Below are positions 32,113 through 41,518 of a DNA stretch of 64,000 nt, piece after piece. The notes beneath the pieces were generated by a model. The model saw only the letters and a program-made list of their open reading frames with translations. It had not been told where the DNA came from and did not search any database. Made by a program: the position numbers and the translations under genes. This DNA is from Dokdonia sinensis (GTDB taxonomy: Bacteria; Bacteroidota; Bacteroidia; Flavobacteriales; Flavobacteriaceae), in NCBI RefSeq assembly GCF_003688895.1, contig NZ_REFV01000018.1, positions 1-64,000 of the forward strand, written 5' to 3'. The first letter of the stretch is position 1, and each line of letters begins with the position of its first letter.

Positions 32113-34683
32113 TTGAAGCACGCTCTTGCAAAAATATCATTAATTCTTCTACTACCACTTCTAATCTCAGGATGCGATGCTACACGCCGCCTTGCCGAAG
32201 ATGAGCACTTACTCGAAGAAAATATTATCATTAAAAATGGCGAGGAGCTTAAAGATGGACGTATCAAGAATCTACTTTACCAGCAGCCCAATGCCAAGAT
32301 AGCAGGCATACCATTACGCCTCTTTATTTATAATGCGGCACGCCCTGATATAGATTCTATTATGGCCGAGCAACGTGCTCGTAATGATGGAAGGAGGACG
32401 TTTTGGAACAGTCTGCTTTCGCGAAAACAAGTAGAAGCCGTACGCCAGTTTAAAATAAACTTTAATAAAGGTCTCAAAAAAACAGGCGAAGCCCCGGCTA
32501 TTGTAACTAAGAATATTACTGAAAAATCTGTTAAACGACTTACTACCTATTATGCAAACACAGGATACTTTAATACTAAAATTGATTACCAGATAAAAAA
32601 AGACAGTAATCAGCGAGCTGTAGTAGTGTATAAGGTGGAAACTGGAAGACCTTATAATATTGGAAAAATTACCCCAATCATAGCTTCTCCAGCGGCAGAC
32701 TCGATTTATGCTGCACACCGCGATGAGAGTTTTATTAAAAAAGGGAAACAATATGCCACGCTAGATGTAAATGCAGAGCGCGCTCGTCTGACCACGCTTT
32801 TTAGAAACAATGGCCTGTTTCATTACGAGCCAGACCGATTTAGCGTCACAGCAGACAGTGTGAAAACAGATTACAAAGTAGATTTAGATCTTGTTATTGA
32901 AAATAGAAAAATTACGGAGGAAGACAGTATAATAGACTTACCTTATAAAGTACATAGGTTGTCTCGTGTAAATATCCTTACAGATTATAGTTATGACAAT
33001 AGGAACAAAACATTCCAGGATACTATAATCGCGAGAGGTTTTAATTTTCTGGCTTATGATAAAATAAATTATCGCACAAAAGCCCTTACAGATATTATCC
33101 CTCTAGAACCTGGCGATATTTATAGAGACAGAGATAGAACGGCTACGCTGAGCAGGTTGAGTAGCCTGCGAACCTTTAAATATCCTAGCATACAATATAT
33201 CGCAGATCCTGCAGACAGTACAGGCACAGATCTTATAGCTACCATACGCCTTACACCGCTCGAAAAATATAAGTTCAGGGCTGACTTTGACGTTTCTACA
33301 TCTAATATTCAGGATATAGGTCTTGCTGGTTTTGGGTCGCTACTCATTCGGAATTTATTTCGCGGGGCAGAGACCCTCGAGATTTCTGGTAGAGGAAGCA
33401 TAGGAGCTTCGGATGATGCAGCAAATGAGGGTAACGGGTTTTTTAACATCACAGAAATAGGCGCCGACTTAAAACTTACCTTCCCCCGCATATTTTTTCC
33501 TATAAACACAAACAAACTTATCCCTGCAGACTGGCAACCTACAACAAATCTGAATGTAGGTTTAAGCACACAACAGAATATAGGTCTAGATAAGCAAAAT
33601 GTGGCTGGAGCGTTGAGCTATAATTGGTATCCTCGTAAGACACGTAGTTTCCGTTTTGACCTATTAGACATCCAGTACGTGCGCAACTTGAATGTTGGAA
33701 ATTATTTTAACATCTACACAAACTCCTTTAACGATCTAAATACTATTGCAGTAAATAATTTTGATGCAGCCGATCCTAGTTTTTTTAACCTAAGTGATAC
33801 GAGCGGAAATCCTAGACTTAATATAGGAGATGGTGGAGCAAATAGATTTATAAATGCAGTACAAAATGGAGAGGTCTCGAGCGTCACGGCAGAAGAAAGA
33901 AATGACGTAAACGCCATTGAAGAGCGTCGGGAGCGCCTTACTGAAGATAACCTTATTCTGGCCACAAACTTCTCATATATTTATAATAATAGGCAAAACC
34001 TTTTTGACAATACGTTTACACGTTTACGATTACGTTTAGAACTTGCAGGAAACGCGCTTTCTCTAGCATCATCTCTTGCTGGGGTAGAAGCTAATGAAAG
34101 TGGTGGCGAGGAGATATTTGGCGTTGTGTACTCACAATACGCAAAAACCGAGATAGACTACAGTCGTCATTGGAGTCTAGGTGGAGAAAAGATTTTAGCC
34201 TTACGTGCATTTACTGGAATTGCTGTCCCATATGGAAACTCAAGAAACATACCTTTTACGCGCAGTTTTTTTGGCGGTGGTTCTAATGATAACAGAGCTT
34301 GGCAGGCCTACCAGTTGGGACCTGGAAGAAGTGGAGGTCCAAATGAGTTTAATGAGGCAAATATGAAACTTGCACTCAACCTCGAGCAGCGTTTTAAACT
34401 GCTCGGCCCGATAAAAGGAGCGCTTTTTATTGACGCTGGAAATATCTGGAATGTGTTTGATAATGTGGAGGATGAAGGGGCTAAATTTAACGGAATTAAC
34501 AGTCTTGTAGACACGGCGATAGGGACTGGATTTGGATTGAGATATGATTTTGATTTCTTTGTTTTCCGTTTTGATATTGGATTTAAAACATACAACCCAG
34601 CATTACCAGAAGGTGATAGATGGTTTAAGCAATATAACTTCTCAAATGCTGTCTATAATATTGGGATCAATTATCCTTTCTAA
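32113..34683 (+). CDS. tamL: BamA/TamA-family outer-membrane lipoprotein (TamL type)
   Basis: 856 residues from a TTG. The signal peptide ends in a lipobox (LLISGC, Cys21), a feature of the Bacteroidetes TamL variant. Several POTRA domains occupy roughly residues 30-400, and a C-terminal 16-strand barrel with an Omp85-type FGGGSNDNRAW motif follows, ending in NIGINYPF. It should take part in assembly of outer-membrane or surface proteins; a cognate TamB is not in the window. The divergent trmH start is only 39 bases away, so the two promoters must overlap. A palindrome-like GCTTTCGCGAAAA (32415) is read as LSRK. Confidence 0.88.
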   Translation: MKHALAKISLILLLPLLISGCDATRRLAEDEHLLEENIIIKNGEELKDGRIKNLLYQQPNAKIAGIPLRLFIYNAARPDIDSIMAEQRARNDGRRTFWNSLLSRKQVEAVRQFKINFNKGLKKTGEAPAIVTKNITEKSVKRLTTYYANTGYFNTKIDYQIKKDSNQRAVVVYKVETGRPYNIGKITPIIASPAADSIYAAHRDESFIKKGKQYATLDVNAERARLTTLFRNNGLFHYEPDRFSVTADSVKTDYKVDLDLVIENRKITEEDSIIDLPYKVHRLSRVNILTDYSYDNRNKTFQDTIIARGFNFLAYDKINYRTKALTDIIPLEPGDIYRDRDRTATLSRLSSLRTFKYPSIQYIADPADSTGTDLIATIRLTPLEKYKFRADFDVSTSNIQDIGLAGFGSLLIRNLFRGAETLEISGRGSIGASDDAANEGNGFFNITEIGADLKLTFPRIFFPINTNKLIPADWQPTTNLNVGLSTQQNIGLDKQNVAGALSYNWYPRKTRSFRFDLLDIQYVRNLNVGNYFNIYTNSFNDLNTIAVNNFDAADPSFFNLSDTSGNPRLNIGDGGANRFINAVQNGEVSSVTAEERNDVNAIEERRERLTEDNLILATNFSYIYNNRQNLFDNTFTRLRLRLELAGNALSLASSLAGVEANESGGEEIFGVVYSQYAKTEIDYSRHWSLGGEKILALRAFTGIAVPYGNSRNIPFTRSFFGGGSNDNRAWQAYQLGPGRSGGPNEFNEANMKLALNLEQRFKLLGPIKGALFIDAGNIWNVFDNVEDEGAKFNGINSLVDTAIGTGFGLRYDFDFFVFRFDIGFKTYNPALPEGDRWFKQYNFSNAVYNIGINYPF
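32415..32427. repeat. Palindrome, near copy inside tamL
   Basis: GCTTTCGCGAAAA, translated LSRK. Confidence 0.7.
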
Positions 34684-34702
34684 GATGTCGTTTTAGAAGA
34701 AC

Positions 34703-34716
34703 GCTTTCGCGAAAGC
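34703..34716. repeat. Palindrome GCTTTCGCGAAAGC
   Basis: Exact intergenic copy between tamL and the histidine kinase gene. Confidence 0.9.
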
Positions 34717-34786
34717 GTACAAAAAACAATCTAAGTGTCACGGTGATGACCAGCTGTTATTTACAAGTAATTTAAATTTCTTAAAT

Positions 34787-34794
34787 TACATTTG
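34787..34794 (+). promoter_or_regulatory. -7 box of the hybrid kinase gene
   Basis: TACATTTG (TAnnTTTG), 16 bases before the TTG at 34811. An AT-rich imperfect match to the 23-bp dyad of the iron region lies just upstream (34757-34779), but with several mismatches. Confidence 0.55.
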
Positions 34795-34810
34795 CCAAAT
34801 TGCTTTGATA

Positions 34811-37000
34811 TTGAAAATTGATAGTTTTTTTAAAGTAATACTCTTTTTGCTCATTATTGGAGCCCCTCAGTATTTTTGGGGTCAATCTTTAGAAACTCCC
34901 TCTGATGAGAATGCACGTCTAGATAGCTTAAGTAACAATCTTAATAAAGCCTTTTATAGTGGAGATTATGTCTTCGTAATAGATAAATCTAATGAAGCTT
35001 TAGAACTCGCATTAAGACTCAAAAGAACTCGAGACGAAAATAAGATAAGAAGCCTTGTAGGTAATACGTTTTTAAAGCTTGAAGACACCCTACAGGCGCG
35101 AGCTATATTTAATGATATGCTTGTCACAGCAAAAGAGCAAAGTGATGAGAGCATCATTATATCTGTTCAGATTGATTTAGGTAATACCTATGTGATTAAT
35201 GAGCCTCAAAAAGCAGTTGCTTATTTTGAAGATGTGGTCAAGCTTGCGACTAAAACTGGAGATGTTTCCAGAATTTTTATCGCTCATTACAATATGGCCG
35301 AACTTTATGCTAACGAAAAACAACCTGAAAAACTAAAATTCCATCTAGACAAAGCTTTTCAATTTGCACAGGAAATAAATGAACCTATTTATACCTCGAG
35401 TTGCTATCTACTTGCCGGAAGGTATTATTTACTCACAAATAATGCTGATACAGCTATTGAAAATTTCAAAAAATCAATGGCGCAAGCAGAAAAAATAAAC
35501 TTTAAAGAACTCATCTTAGATAATTACAAATACCATCTAGTTGCCTTAGAGCAGCAAGAAGCGTACAAGGAAATATACGAGCTTCGAAAAAAATATGAGC
35601 CACTAAGAGAAGAGAAATACAAAGCAGATAAGATATCCGAACTTCAAGTTGCTACTTCAAAATTTAAGACAAAACAATTTCAACAATCTGTTAAGGCTGC
35701 AGACTTGGAGCGAGAACTTGCAGAACAAAAGGCATCTAAAAGTAAATCCCTTACGTATTATGCAGCCGCGATAATTGTACTACTACTTGCCATTCTCGTC
35801 ACTTTATTTTTATCTTCAAAAAAGCGTAAAAAACTGCTTATAGACCTTAAAGATAAAAATCATAAATATCTCATTGCAAAAGAAAAGTCAGAACAACTCA
35901 CAAGAGCAAAAAGCAACTTTTTCTCTACTGTATCTCACGAGTTGAGAACACCACTCTACGGTATCATTGGGCTTTCTAATAGTTTAATAGAAGAAAATAA
36001 AGTTCCTAAACTAGAAGAAGATATACGCTCTCTTAAATTTTCTGCAGATTATCTTCTTGCACTAGTAAATGACGTGCTACAACTCAACAAATTGGATGAT
36101 GACAAAGGAAAGGAGTTAGATAAAAAGCCATTTGACATACGCGCATTAATGGCAAACATAACTAAGTCTTTTGAGTTTATGCGCTCCCAAAACAATAATA
36201 TAATTAATATTAAGATCGCGCCTCAAATACCACAGTACGTAAGCGGTGACGTGGTTAAGTTATCGCAAATCTTAATGAACCTCATAGGCAACGCGTGCAA
36301 GTTTACAGAAAATGGAAAAATAAATATATCTATAAGCACTTCAGAATCTAAAGACGGCAATATCCGATTACATTTTACCATTGAAGACACTGGCATTGGT
36401 ATTCCTGAGGATAAGCAACGGCAGATTTTTGATGAATTTACGCAGGTTAATGCAAACACCCCTTATGAAGGAACAGGACTGGGACTGGCGATAGTAAAAA
36501 AATTACTCGATCTACACGAATCAAAGCTTTATATAACTAGCGCATTAGGAAAGGGAACATCACTTTCCTTCTCCGTGACCTATGATAAAGCATCACAGGA
36601 AAAACTTGTAAATAAAACCACACCACCACTTACCATTTTAAAAGATAAATTAGTGCTTATTGTAGATGACAATAGAATTAACCAGATTGTTACTCAAAAA
36701 ATTACTGAAAAACTTGAAATGAGATCCATAGTTGCAAACAATGGTGCTATAGCTGTTGAACTTACGAGTAAAAATGATTTTGATATCATTCTTATGGATC
36801 TTAATATGCCAGTTATGGATGGTTTTGAGGCAACACGATACATACGAAAGCGCGGGAATACCGTTCCCATCATCGCCCTTACTGCGGTAGAAATGGAAGA
36901 AGCTAAAGAGCAAATTTATAATTGCGGTATGAACGACATAGTCGTAAAACCTTATGACCAAGACACCTTTCAGAATACTATTGCGCGAAACTTAACATAG
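34811..37000 (+). CDS. TPR-containing hybrid histidine kinase/response regulator
   Basis: 729 residues from the TTG at 34811. A signal peptide is followed by a periplasmic TPR-like helical sensor (about residues 35-290), a coiled coil, and one transmembrane helix (about 316-334). The kinase part has the phospho-acceptor His in STVSHELRTPL (about 376), an N-box NLIGNACKF, DTGIGIP and TGLGLAIV. A C-terminal receiver domain has DD near 619, the phospho-acceptor Asp in LMDLNMPVMDG (about 663) and Lys near 713. There is no DNA-binding output, so the signal must pass to another protein. It is monocistronic and the stimulus is unknown. Confidence 0.92.
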   Translation: MKIDSFFKVILFLLIIGAPQYFWGQSLETPSDENARLDSLSNNLNKAFYSGDYVFVIDKSNEALELALRLKRTRDENKIRSLVGNTFLKLEDTLQARAIFNDMLVTAKEQSDESIIISVQIDLGNTYVINEPQKAVAYFEDVVKLATKTGDVSRIFIAHYNMAELYANEKQPEKLKFHLDKAFQFAQEINEPIYTSSCYLLAGRYYLLTNNADTAIENFKKSMAQAEKINFKELILDNYKYHLVALEQQEAYKEIYELRKKYEPLREEKYKADKISELQVATSKFKTKQFQQSVKAADLERELAEQKASKSKSLTYYAAAIIVLLLAILVTLFLSSKKRKKLLIDLKDKNHKYLIAKEKSEQLTRAKSNFFSTVSHELRTPLYGIIGLSNSLIEENKVPKLEEDIRSLKFSADYLLALVNDVLQLNKLDDDKGKELDKKPFDIRALMANITKSFEFMRSQNNNIINIKIAPQIPQYVSGDVVKLSQILMNLIGNACKFTENGKINISISTSESKDGNIRLHFTIEDTGIGIPEDKQRQIFDEFTQVNANTPYEGTGLGLAIVKKLLDLHESKLYITSALGKGTSLSFSVTYDKASQEKLVNKTTPPLTILKDKLVLIVDDNRINQIVTQKITEKLEMRSIVANNGAIAVELTSKNDFDIILMDLNMPVMDGFEATRYIRKRGNTVPIIALTAVEMEEAKEQIYNCGMNDIVVKPYDQDTFQNTIARNLT

Positions 37001-37084
37001 AGAGAACGCCAAAAGAGTTTCACAAAAGACACAATTGTAAATTCCCCTTTTTTCGTATCTTAAACCACACAAAATTTAATTATT

Positions 37085-37861
37085 ATGCGTGGCGGAAGAG
37101 GTTTAAAAATAAGATTGTTAATAGGGGTCTGTATCGTTGCATTCGGTTATTTCAAGTATTGCAGCAGTAAAGAGGTAAATCCATACACGGGACGCACCCA
37201 AGCCATAAATATGACTCCCGAGCAAGAGATTGCAATTGGGCTACAGCACGCACCTGCAATGGCAGAGCAACACGGTGGGCTACATCCAGATAGAGAGCTC
37301 CAAGCCTCAATAGACAGGATCGGGAACAGACTCGTACAAGCCAGTATTGCATCAGAAACACCATATCAATACGATTTTCACTTATTAAGAGACGACCAGA
37401 CGGTAAATGCTTTTGCCTTACCTGGAGGTCAGATTTTTATAACCTACGCACTATTGAGTCAGCTTGAAAATGAGGACCAAGTGGCGGGCGTTCTGGGTCA
37501 CGAGATAGGTCATGTTTTAGGAAAACATAGTGCAGAGCGTGTTGCAAGCAGTGACTTATGGCAAACCATCTCTATGGGTGCCGAAGTAGGTGGAGGTCTG
37601 GGACAACAGGCTGGAGCCATAGGTCAGAACGTCCTTTTAGGAAACGGTCGCGATGACGAGCTAGAAAGCGATGACCTAGGCGTTAAATTTATGATGCGCG
37701 CAGGATATGACCCTAATGAAATGATGGGCGTAATGAGAATCCTGAAAGCAGCCTCTGGTGGCAGTCGTGTACCAGAATTTCAAAGTACGCACCCAGATCC
37801 CGAAAATAGAATAGAACACATTAAAGAAAGTATTGAAAAATATAGAAATGAAGGGTACTAA
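37085..37861 (+). CDS. M48-family zinc metalloprotease
   Basis: 258 residues with an N-terminal hydrophobic segment (about 8-24). It has the zinc motif HEIGH (His139, Glu140, His143) and a third ligand in DELESDD (Glu194). The arrangement matches the periplasmic BepA/LoiP type of M48 proteases that degrade misfolded outer-membrane proteins. The SGGSRVPEFQSTHPDPENRI segment is the usual C-terminal signature. A cysteine at residue 26 is not in a clear lipobox. It is followed by a good terminator. Confidence 0.9.
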   Translation: MRGGRGLKIRLLIGVCIVAFGYFKYCSSKEVNPYTGRTQAINMTPEQEIAIGLQHAPAMAEQHGGLHPDRELQASIDRIGNRLVQASIASETPYQYDFHLLRDDQTVNAFALPGGQIFITYALLSQLENEDQVAGVLGHEIGHVLGKHSAERVASSDLWQTISMGAEVGGGLGQQAGAIGQNVLLGNGRDDELESDDLGVKFMMRAGYDPNEMMGVMRILKAASGGSRVPEFQSTHPDPENRIEHIKESIEKYRNEGY

Positions 37862-37894
37862 TCTATTACATCGTTTTCGTTAAAAGCATTTTAA

Positions 37895-37921
37895 AACCTC
37901 GCCTTCGCGGGGTTTGTTTTT
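37895..37921 (+). terminator. Rho-independent terminator after the M48 gene
   Basis: Stem AACCTCGC (37895-37902) / GCGGGGTT (37907-37914) with one wobble pair, loop CTTC, T-tract TGTTTTTT. Confidence 0.75.
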
Positions 37922-37951
37922 TATCTTTACCTGAAATCCAAAAGAAAAATT

Positions 37952-39466
37952 TTGCACAAAAAAACCATCCTTATGATACTTGACGGCTGGGGTATGGCCC
38001 CAGACAAAAAGGTATCTGCCGTAGACAAAGCTCACACTCCATTTATAGATAGCTTGTACAATAAATATGCCCACAGCACCTTACTTACACACGGCGGTAA
38101 TGTAGGGCTTCCTGATGGACAGATGGGCAATAGCGAAGTAGGACATATGAATCTGGGCGCTGGTCGCATTGTCTACCAAGACCTTGCAAAAATCAATCTT
38201 GCTATAAAAGATAATACCCTTAAAGACGAGCAAGCACTCAAGGATGCATTTACTTATGCAAGAGAAAATAATAAGTCCGTTCACTTATTGGGACTCGTTT
38301 CTGACGGGGGTGTGCACTCCCACATAGACCATCTTAAAGGTCTGATCACAGCTTCGGAAGCAGCGGGCGTGCAACGCACGTTTATACACGCATTTACAGA
38401 CGGTCGTGATGTAGACCCAAAGTCAGGCAAAGAGTTTATAGAGGATGTAAACGCTTTCGCGAAAGCGCACAAAGCACAACTCGCCTCCGTCATAGGCAGA
38501 TACTATGCAATGGATAGAGATAAGCGCTGGGAGCGCGTAAAACTCGCATATGATCTTATTGTAAAAGGCGCAGGAACACCTTCAAAAAATATAGGACAAT
38601 CACTTCAAGACAGCTACGATAAGGGCATTACAGATGAGTTCATAGAACCTATTTTCCTTACCGAAGATGACCAATCCATCTCAACAGTAAAGGAAGGCGA
38701 TGTCGTTATCTTTTTTAACTTCAGGACAGATCGGGGTCGCGAGCTTACAGAAATGCTTTCGCAAAAGGATTTCAAAGACCAAGAAACCACAAAACTTGAT
38801 TTATACTACGTCACAATGACTAACTACGACGAGACATTTAAAAACGTGCACGTCGTTTACGATAAAGATAATCTTACAGACACTCTAGGAGAAACCCTCG
38901 CTAAAGCTGGTAAAAAACAAATACGCATCGCCGAAACTGAGAAATATCCTCACGTAACCTTCTTCTTTAATGGGGGTCAAGAAACACCGTTTGAGGGAGA
39001 AAGCAGGTTACTTTGTCCTTCACCTAAGGTTGCGACATATGACTTACAGCCCGAAATGAGCGCGTTTGAAATAAGAAACAAAATCATTCCCGAAATCAAA
39101 AAAGGTGAAGTTGATTTTGTATGTCTCAACTTTGCAAATCCAGATATGGTGGGTCACACTGGAGTTATGGAAGCCGCCATAAAGGCCTGTGAAACTGTAG
39201 ATCAATGCACAAAAGACATCGTAAACGTTGCTCAAGAAAATGACTATACCGTCATCATTATTGCAGACCACGGTAATGCCGAGACAATGATTAATCCAGA
39301 TGGTAGTCCTAATACGGCACATACGACTAATCCTGTTCCCATCATTTTAGTAGATAAGGATATTAAAAACATTAAAAATGGAATCTTAGCAGATGTCGCC
39401 CCAACTATTCTACACTTATTAGGCGTCCCGCAACCAAGTGCTATGGACAGAAAATCATTAGTATAA
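37952..39466 (+). CDS. gpmI: 2,3-bisphosphoglycerate-independent phosphoglycerate mutase
   Basis: 504 residues from a TTG (MHKKTILMILDGWG). A Mn2+-dependent glycolytic enzyme of the alkaline phosphatase superfamily that interconverts 3- and 2-phosphoglycerate. The first metal ligand is Asp11, and the phosphoserine nucleophile is Ser61 in MGNSEVGH. The C-terminal metal site is visible in NFANPDMVGHTG and DHGNAE. A -7-like TATCTTTA (37922-37929) precedes the start. An exact palindrome copy (38453) is read as AFAKA. Confidence 0.96.
   Translation: MHKKTILMILDGWGMAPDKKVSAVDKAHTPFIDSLYNKYAHSTLLTHGGNVGLPDGQMGNSEVGHMNLGAGRIVYQDLAKINLAIKDNTLKDEQALKDAFTYARENNKSVHLLGLVSDGGVHSHIDHLKGLITASEAAGVQRTFIHAFTDGRDVDPKSGKEFIEDVNAFAKAHKAQLASVIGRYYAMDRDKRWERVKLAYDLIVKGAGTPSKNIGQSLQDSYDKGITDEFIEPIFLTEDDQSISTVKEGDVVIFFNFRTDRGRELTEMLSQKDFKDQETTKLDLYYVTMTNYDETFKNVHVVYDKDNLTDTLGETLAKAGKKQIRIAETEKYPHVTFFFNGGQETPFEGESRLLCPSPKVATYDLQPEMSAFEIRNKIIPEIKKGEVDFVCLNFANPDMVGHTGVMEAAIKACETVDQCTKDIVNVAQENDYTVIIIADHGNAETMINPDGSPNTAHTTNPVPIILVDKDIKNIKNGILADVAPTILHLLGVPQPSAMDRKSLV
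38453..38466. repeat. Palindrome GCTTTCGCGAAAGC inside gpmI
   Basis: Exact copy, translated AFAKA. Confidence 0.9.
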
Positions 39467-39490
39467 TTAATTTACGCTTAAAAAAACATT

Positions 39491-40090
39491 ATGAGAACCA
39501 CATCAATATTAATATTTATCATTGCGCTTAGCACATTTTCACTAAGCTGTAAGGAAAAAGTAGCAGACCAAGAAAGTACAATAACCGAGACGAAAACTGA
39601 AACTACCGATGAAGAAGCAACCGGACTAGATGAAAATGGAGACCCTATTCTCACCGGAAAAACTGAACCCAGCGCTATAAAGCAAGAACCCTATACAAGA
39701 TGGTTTACTCCGACTTATTCTGACTACAAAGTAGATACAGAGAGTCTCGATCCAGTAATGGACGAATTGAAAAACGCAAAAATTACAGTTTTTATGGGTA
39801 CGTGGTGTGAGGACAGCCAGCGAGAAGTTCCATCGTTATTTAAAATACTCGATAAGTTAGACTATGATTATAGCAATCTGACGTTAATCACAATGACGGA
39901 GGACAAAGAAACTCCTGAAGGATTTGAGGAAGGCAAAAACATCACAAATGTTCCGACCATTATCATTAACCAAAACGGAAAAGAGACCAATCGTATCGTG
40001 GAGTACCCTCTAGAAAGTTTGGAAAAAGATTTAGTAAAGATTTTAAGCGGGGCAGATTATAGTCACGCCTATGCTGAGGACGAAGAATAA
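39491..40090 (+). CDS. Thioredoxin-fold lipoprotein with a CxxS active site
   Basis: 199 residues. The signal peptide ends in a lipobox (SLSC, Cys20), followed by an acidic Thr/Glu-rich linker (about 25-60). The C-terminal half is a thioredoxin-like fold: KITVFMGTWCEDSQREVP, with Cys106 and Ser109 in the place of CxxC, and the cis-proline region NVPTIIIN. A monothiol site suggests a reductase or isomerase acting through mixed disulfides, or a non-redox role. It starts 24 bases after gpmI. Confidence 0.78.
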   Translation: MRTTSILIFIIALSTFSLSCKEKVADQESTITETKTETTDEEATGLDENGDPILTGKTEPSAIKQEPYTRWFTPTYSDYKVDTESLDPVMDELKNAKITVFMGTWCEDSQREVPSLFKILDKLDYDYSNLTLITMTEDKETPEGFEEGKNITNVPTIIINQNGKETNRIVEYPLESLEKDLVKILSGADYSHAYAEDEE

Positions 40091-40100
40091 TATTTTATAT

Positions 40101-40113
40101 GCTTTCGCGAAAG
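40101..40113. repeat. Palindrome, near copy (GCTTTCGCGAAAG)
   Basis: Intergenic; the flanks TATGC...GTGTAA are the same as in the copy at 61405. Confidence 0.8.
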
Positions 40114-40133
40114 TGTAATTCTAATAACATACT

Positions 40134-40168
40134 ACATCCGAATCGTACTGATTCGGATGTTTATTTTA
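40134..40168 (+). terminator. Rho-independent terminator
   Basis: Perfect 11-bp stem ACATCCGAATC (40134-40144) / GATTCGGATGT (40150-40160), 5-base loop, followed by TTATTTTA. Confidence 0.82.
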
Positions 40169-40215
40169 TAGGATTTGCATCTTTAACCTGAAATACGACA
40201 ACCTACCGAAATATG

Positions 40216-40223
40216 TATCTTTG
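40216..40223 (+). promoter_or_regulatory. -7 box of the HAD-map-methyltransferase operon
   Basis: TATCTTTG, perfect TAnnTTTG, 17 bases before the TTG start at 40241. Confidence 0.62.
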
Positions 40224-40240
40224 CCGAAAATTAAATCCTT

Positions 40241-40696
40241 TTGGAAACGAAGATCATAGCGGTAGATTTTGACGGAACCATTGTAGAAAATGCTTACCCA
40301 AGTATAGGTAAGCCTTTAATTTTTGCCTTTGACACGCTTAAAAAACTACAATCCGAAGGACATCAGCTTATATTATGGACATATAGAACGGGAAAACCTT
40401 TGGAGGATGCCGTTGCCTTTTGTGCAGCTAATGGACTTCATTTTTACGCCGTAAATAAAAGTTATCCGGAAGAGGTGTATACAGAAAACATAAGCCGAAA
40501 AATAAATGCAGATGTTTTTATAGACGACCGTGATGTAACGGGTATGAAGGGTTGGGGCGAGATATACCATATTTTAAGCAACAAAAAAACAGCGCAACCT
40601 GCACTCAAAAAGAAGGGAAGTTCGGTGCGTAGAAAGAAAGATAAAAAGGGGTTTTTCTCAAGAATAGAAGAACTTTTTAAAGAAGAAAACGATTAG
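40241..40696 (+). CDS. HAD-superfamily hydrolase (BT0820-like small phosphatase)
   Basis: 151 residues from a TTG. The catalytic motif DFDGT (Asp9, Asp11) is at the N-terminus, the Ser/Thr motif is LWTYRTG, and the closing Asp motif is VFIDDRD near residue 98. No cap domain is present, which gives the minimal HAD fold. The C-terminal 25 residues are highly basic (KKKGSSVRRKKDKKG), an unusual tail that could bind nucleic acid or the ribosome. The next gene, map, starts one base after the stop. Confidence 0.82.
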   Translation: METKIIAVDFDGTIVENAYPSIGKPLIFAFDTLKKLQSEGHQLILWTYRTGKPLEDAVAFCAANGLHFYAVNKSYPEEVYTENISRKINADVFIDDRDVTGMKGWGEIYHILSNKKTAQPALKKKGSSVRRKKDKKGFFSRIEELFKEEND

Positions 40697-40697
40697 T

Positions 40698-41516
40698 ATG
40701 ATTATTGCCAAAACAAGAGAAGAGATAGAGTTAATGCGCGAGAGCGCTCTTGTGGTTTCCAGAACCTTAGGAATGATAGCTAGCGAGGTAAAACCTGGCG
40801 TGACCACCCTACAGCTGGACAAACTCGCCGAAGATTATATACGTAGTCAGGATGCAGTTCCCGGTTTTCTGGGTCTTTATGATTTCCCAAACACACTTTG
40901 TATGAGTCCTAATGAGCAAGTGGTACACGGTATTCCTAATGACAAACCGCTTGTAGAAGGCGATATTATTTCCATAGACTGTGGCGCTGTTAAGAACGGA
41001 TTTTATGGAGATCACGCTTACACATTTGCTGTGGGTGAAGTATCGCAAGAGGTGCAAAAACTTCTAGATGTGACAAAACAATCGCTTTATGTAGGTATCG
41101 AGCAGTTCAGAGTTGGGAAGCGTGTGGGTGACGTAGGCTATGCCATCCAGAAGTTTACTGAAGATCACGGTTATGGAGTCGTACGCGAGCTGGTAGGACA
41201 CGGATTGGGTCGCACAATGCACGAAGACCCAGAAATGCCCAACTACGGAAAACGCGGGCGTGGCAAAAAATTTATCGAAGGTATGGTAGTCGCCATTGAG
41301 CCTATGACGAATATGGGAACGAAATCGATCAAACAACACAGCGACGGCTGGACCATTACTACACGAGATAAGAAACCGAGTGCACACTTTGAGCACGACG
41401 TCGCGATTGTAGACGGAAAGCCAGAATTGCTTTCTACTTTCGCATATATCTATAAGGCTTTAGGAATAGAAAGCGACGAGGAAGTTCCCTTTCGCAGCCA
41501 GGCTTTAGCACTCTAA
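40698..41516 (+). CDS. map: Methionine aminopeptidase, type I
   Basis: 272 residues. It removes the initiator methionine from new proteins. The metal ligands are recognisable: Asp in SIDCGAVKNGFYGDHAY, His in GHGLGRTMHEDPE, Glu in VVAIEPMT and Glu in HFEHDVAI. It is in an operon with the HAD gene (1-base gap) and a methyltransferase (2-base gap). Confidence 0.96.
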   Translation: MIIAKTREEIELMRESALVVSRTLGMIASEVKPGVTTLQLDKLAEDYIRSQDAVPGFLGLYDFPNTLCMSPNEQVVHGIPNDKPLVEGDIISIDCGAVKNGFYGDHAYTFAVGEVSQEVQKLLDVTKQSLYVGIEQFRVGKRVGDVGYAIQKFTEDHGYGVVRELVGHGLGRTMHEDPEMPNYGKRGRGKKFIEGMVVAIEPMTNMGTKSIKQHSDGWTITTRDKKPSAHFEHDVAIVDGKPELLSTFAYIYKALGIESDEEVPFRSQALAL

Positions 41517-41518
41517 TT

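Noticed and set aside
34757-34779. Further copy of the 23-bp dyad before the hybrid kinase
   Set aside because: Only the left arm is good; the centre and right arm have several mismatches, which AT-rich DNA can give by chance.
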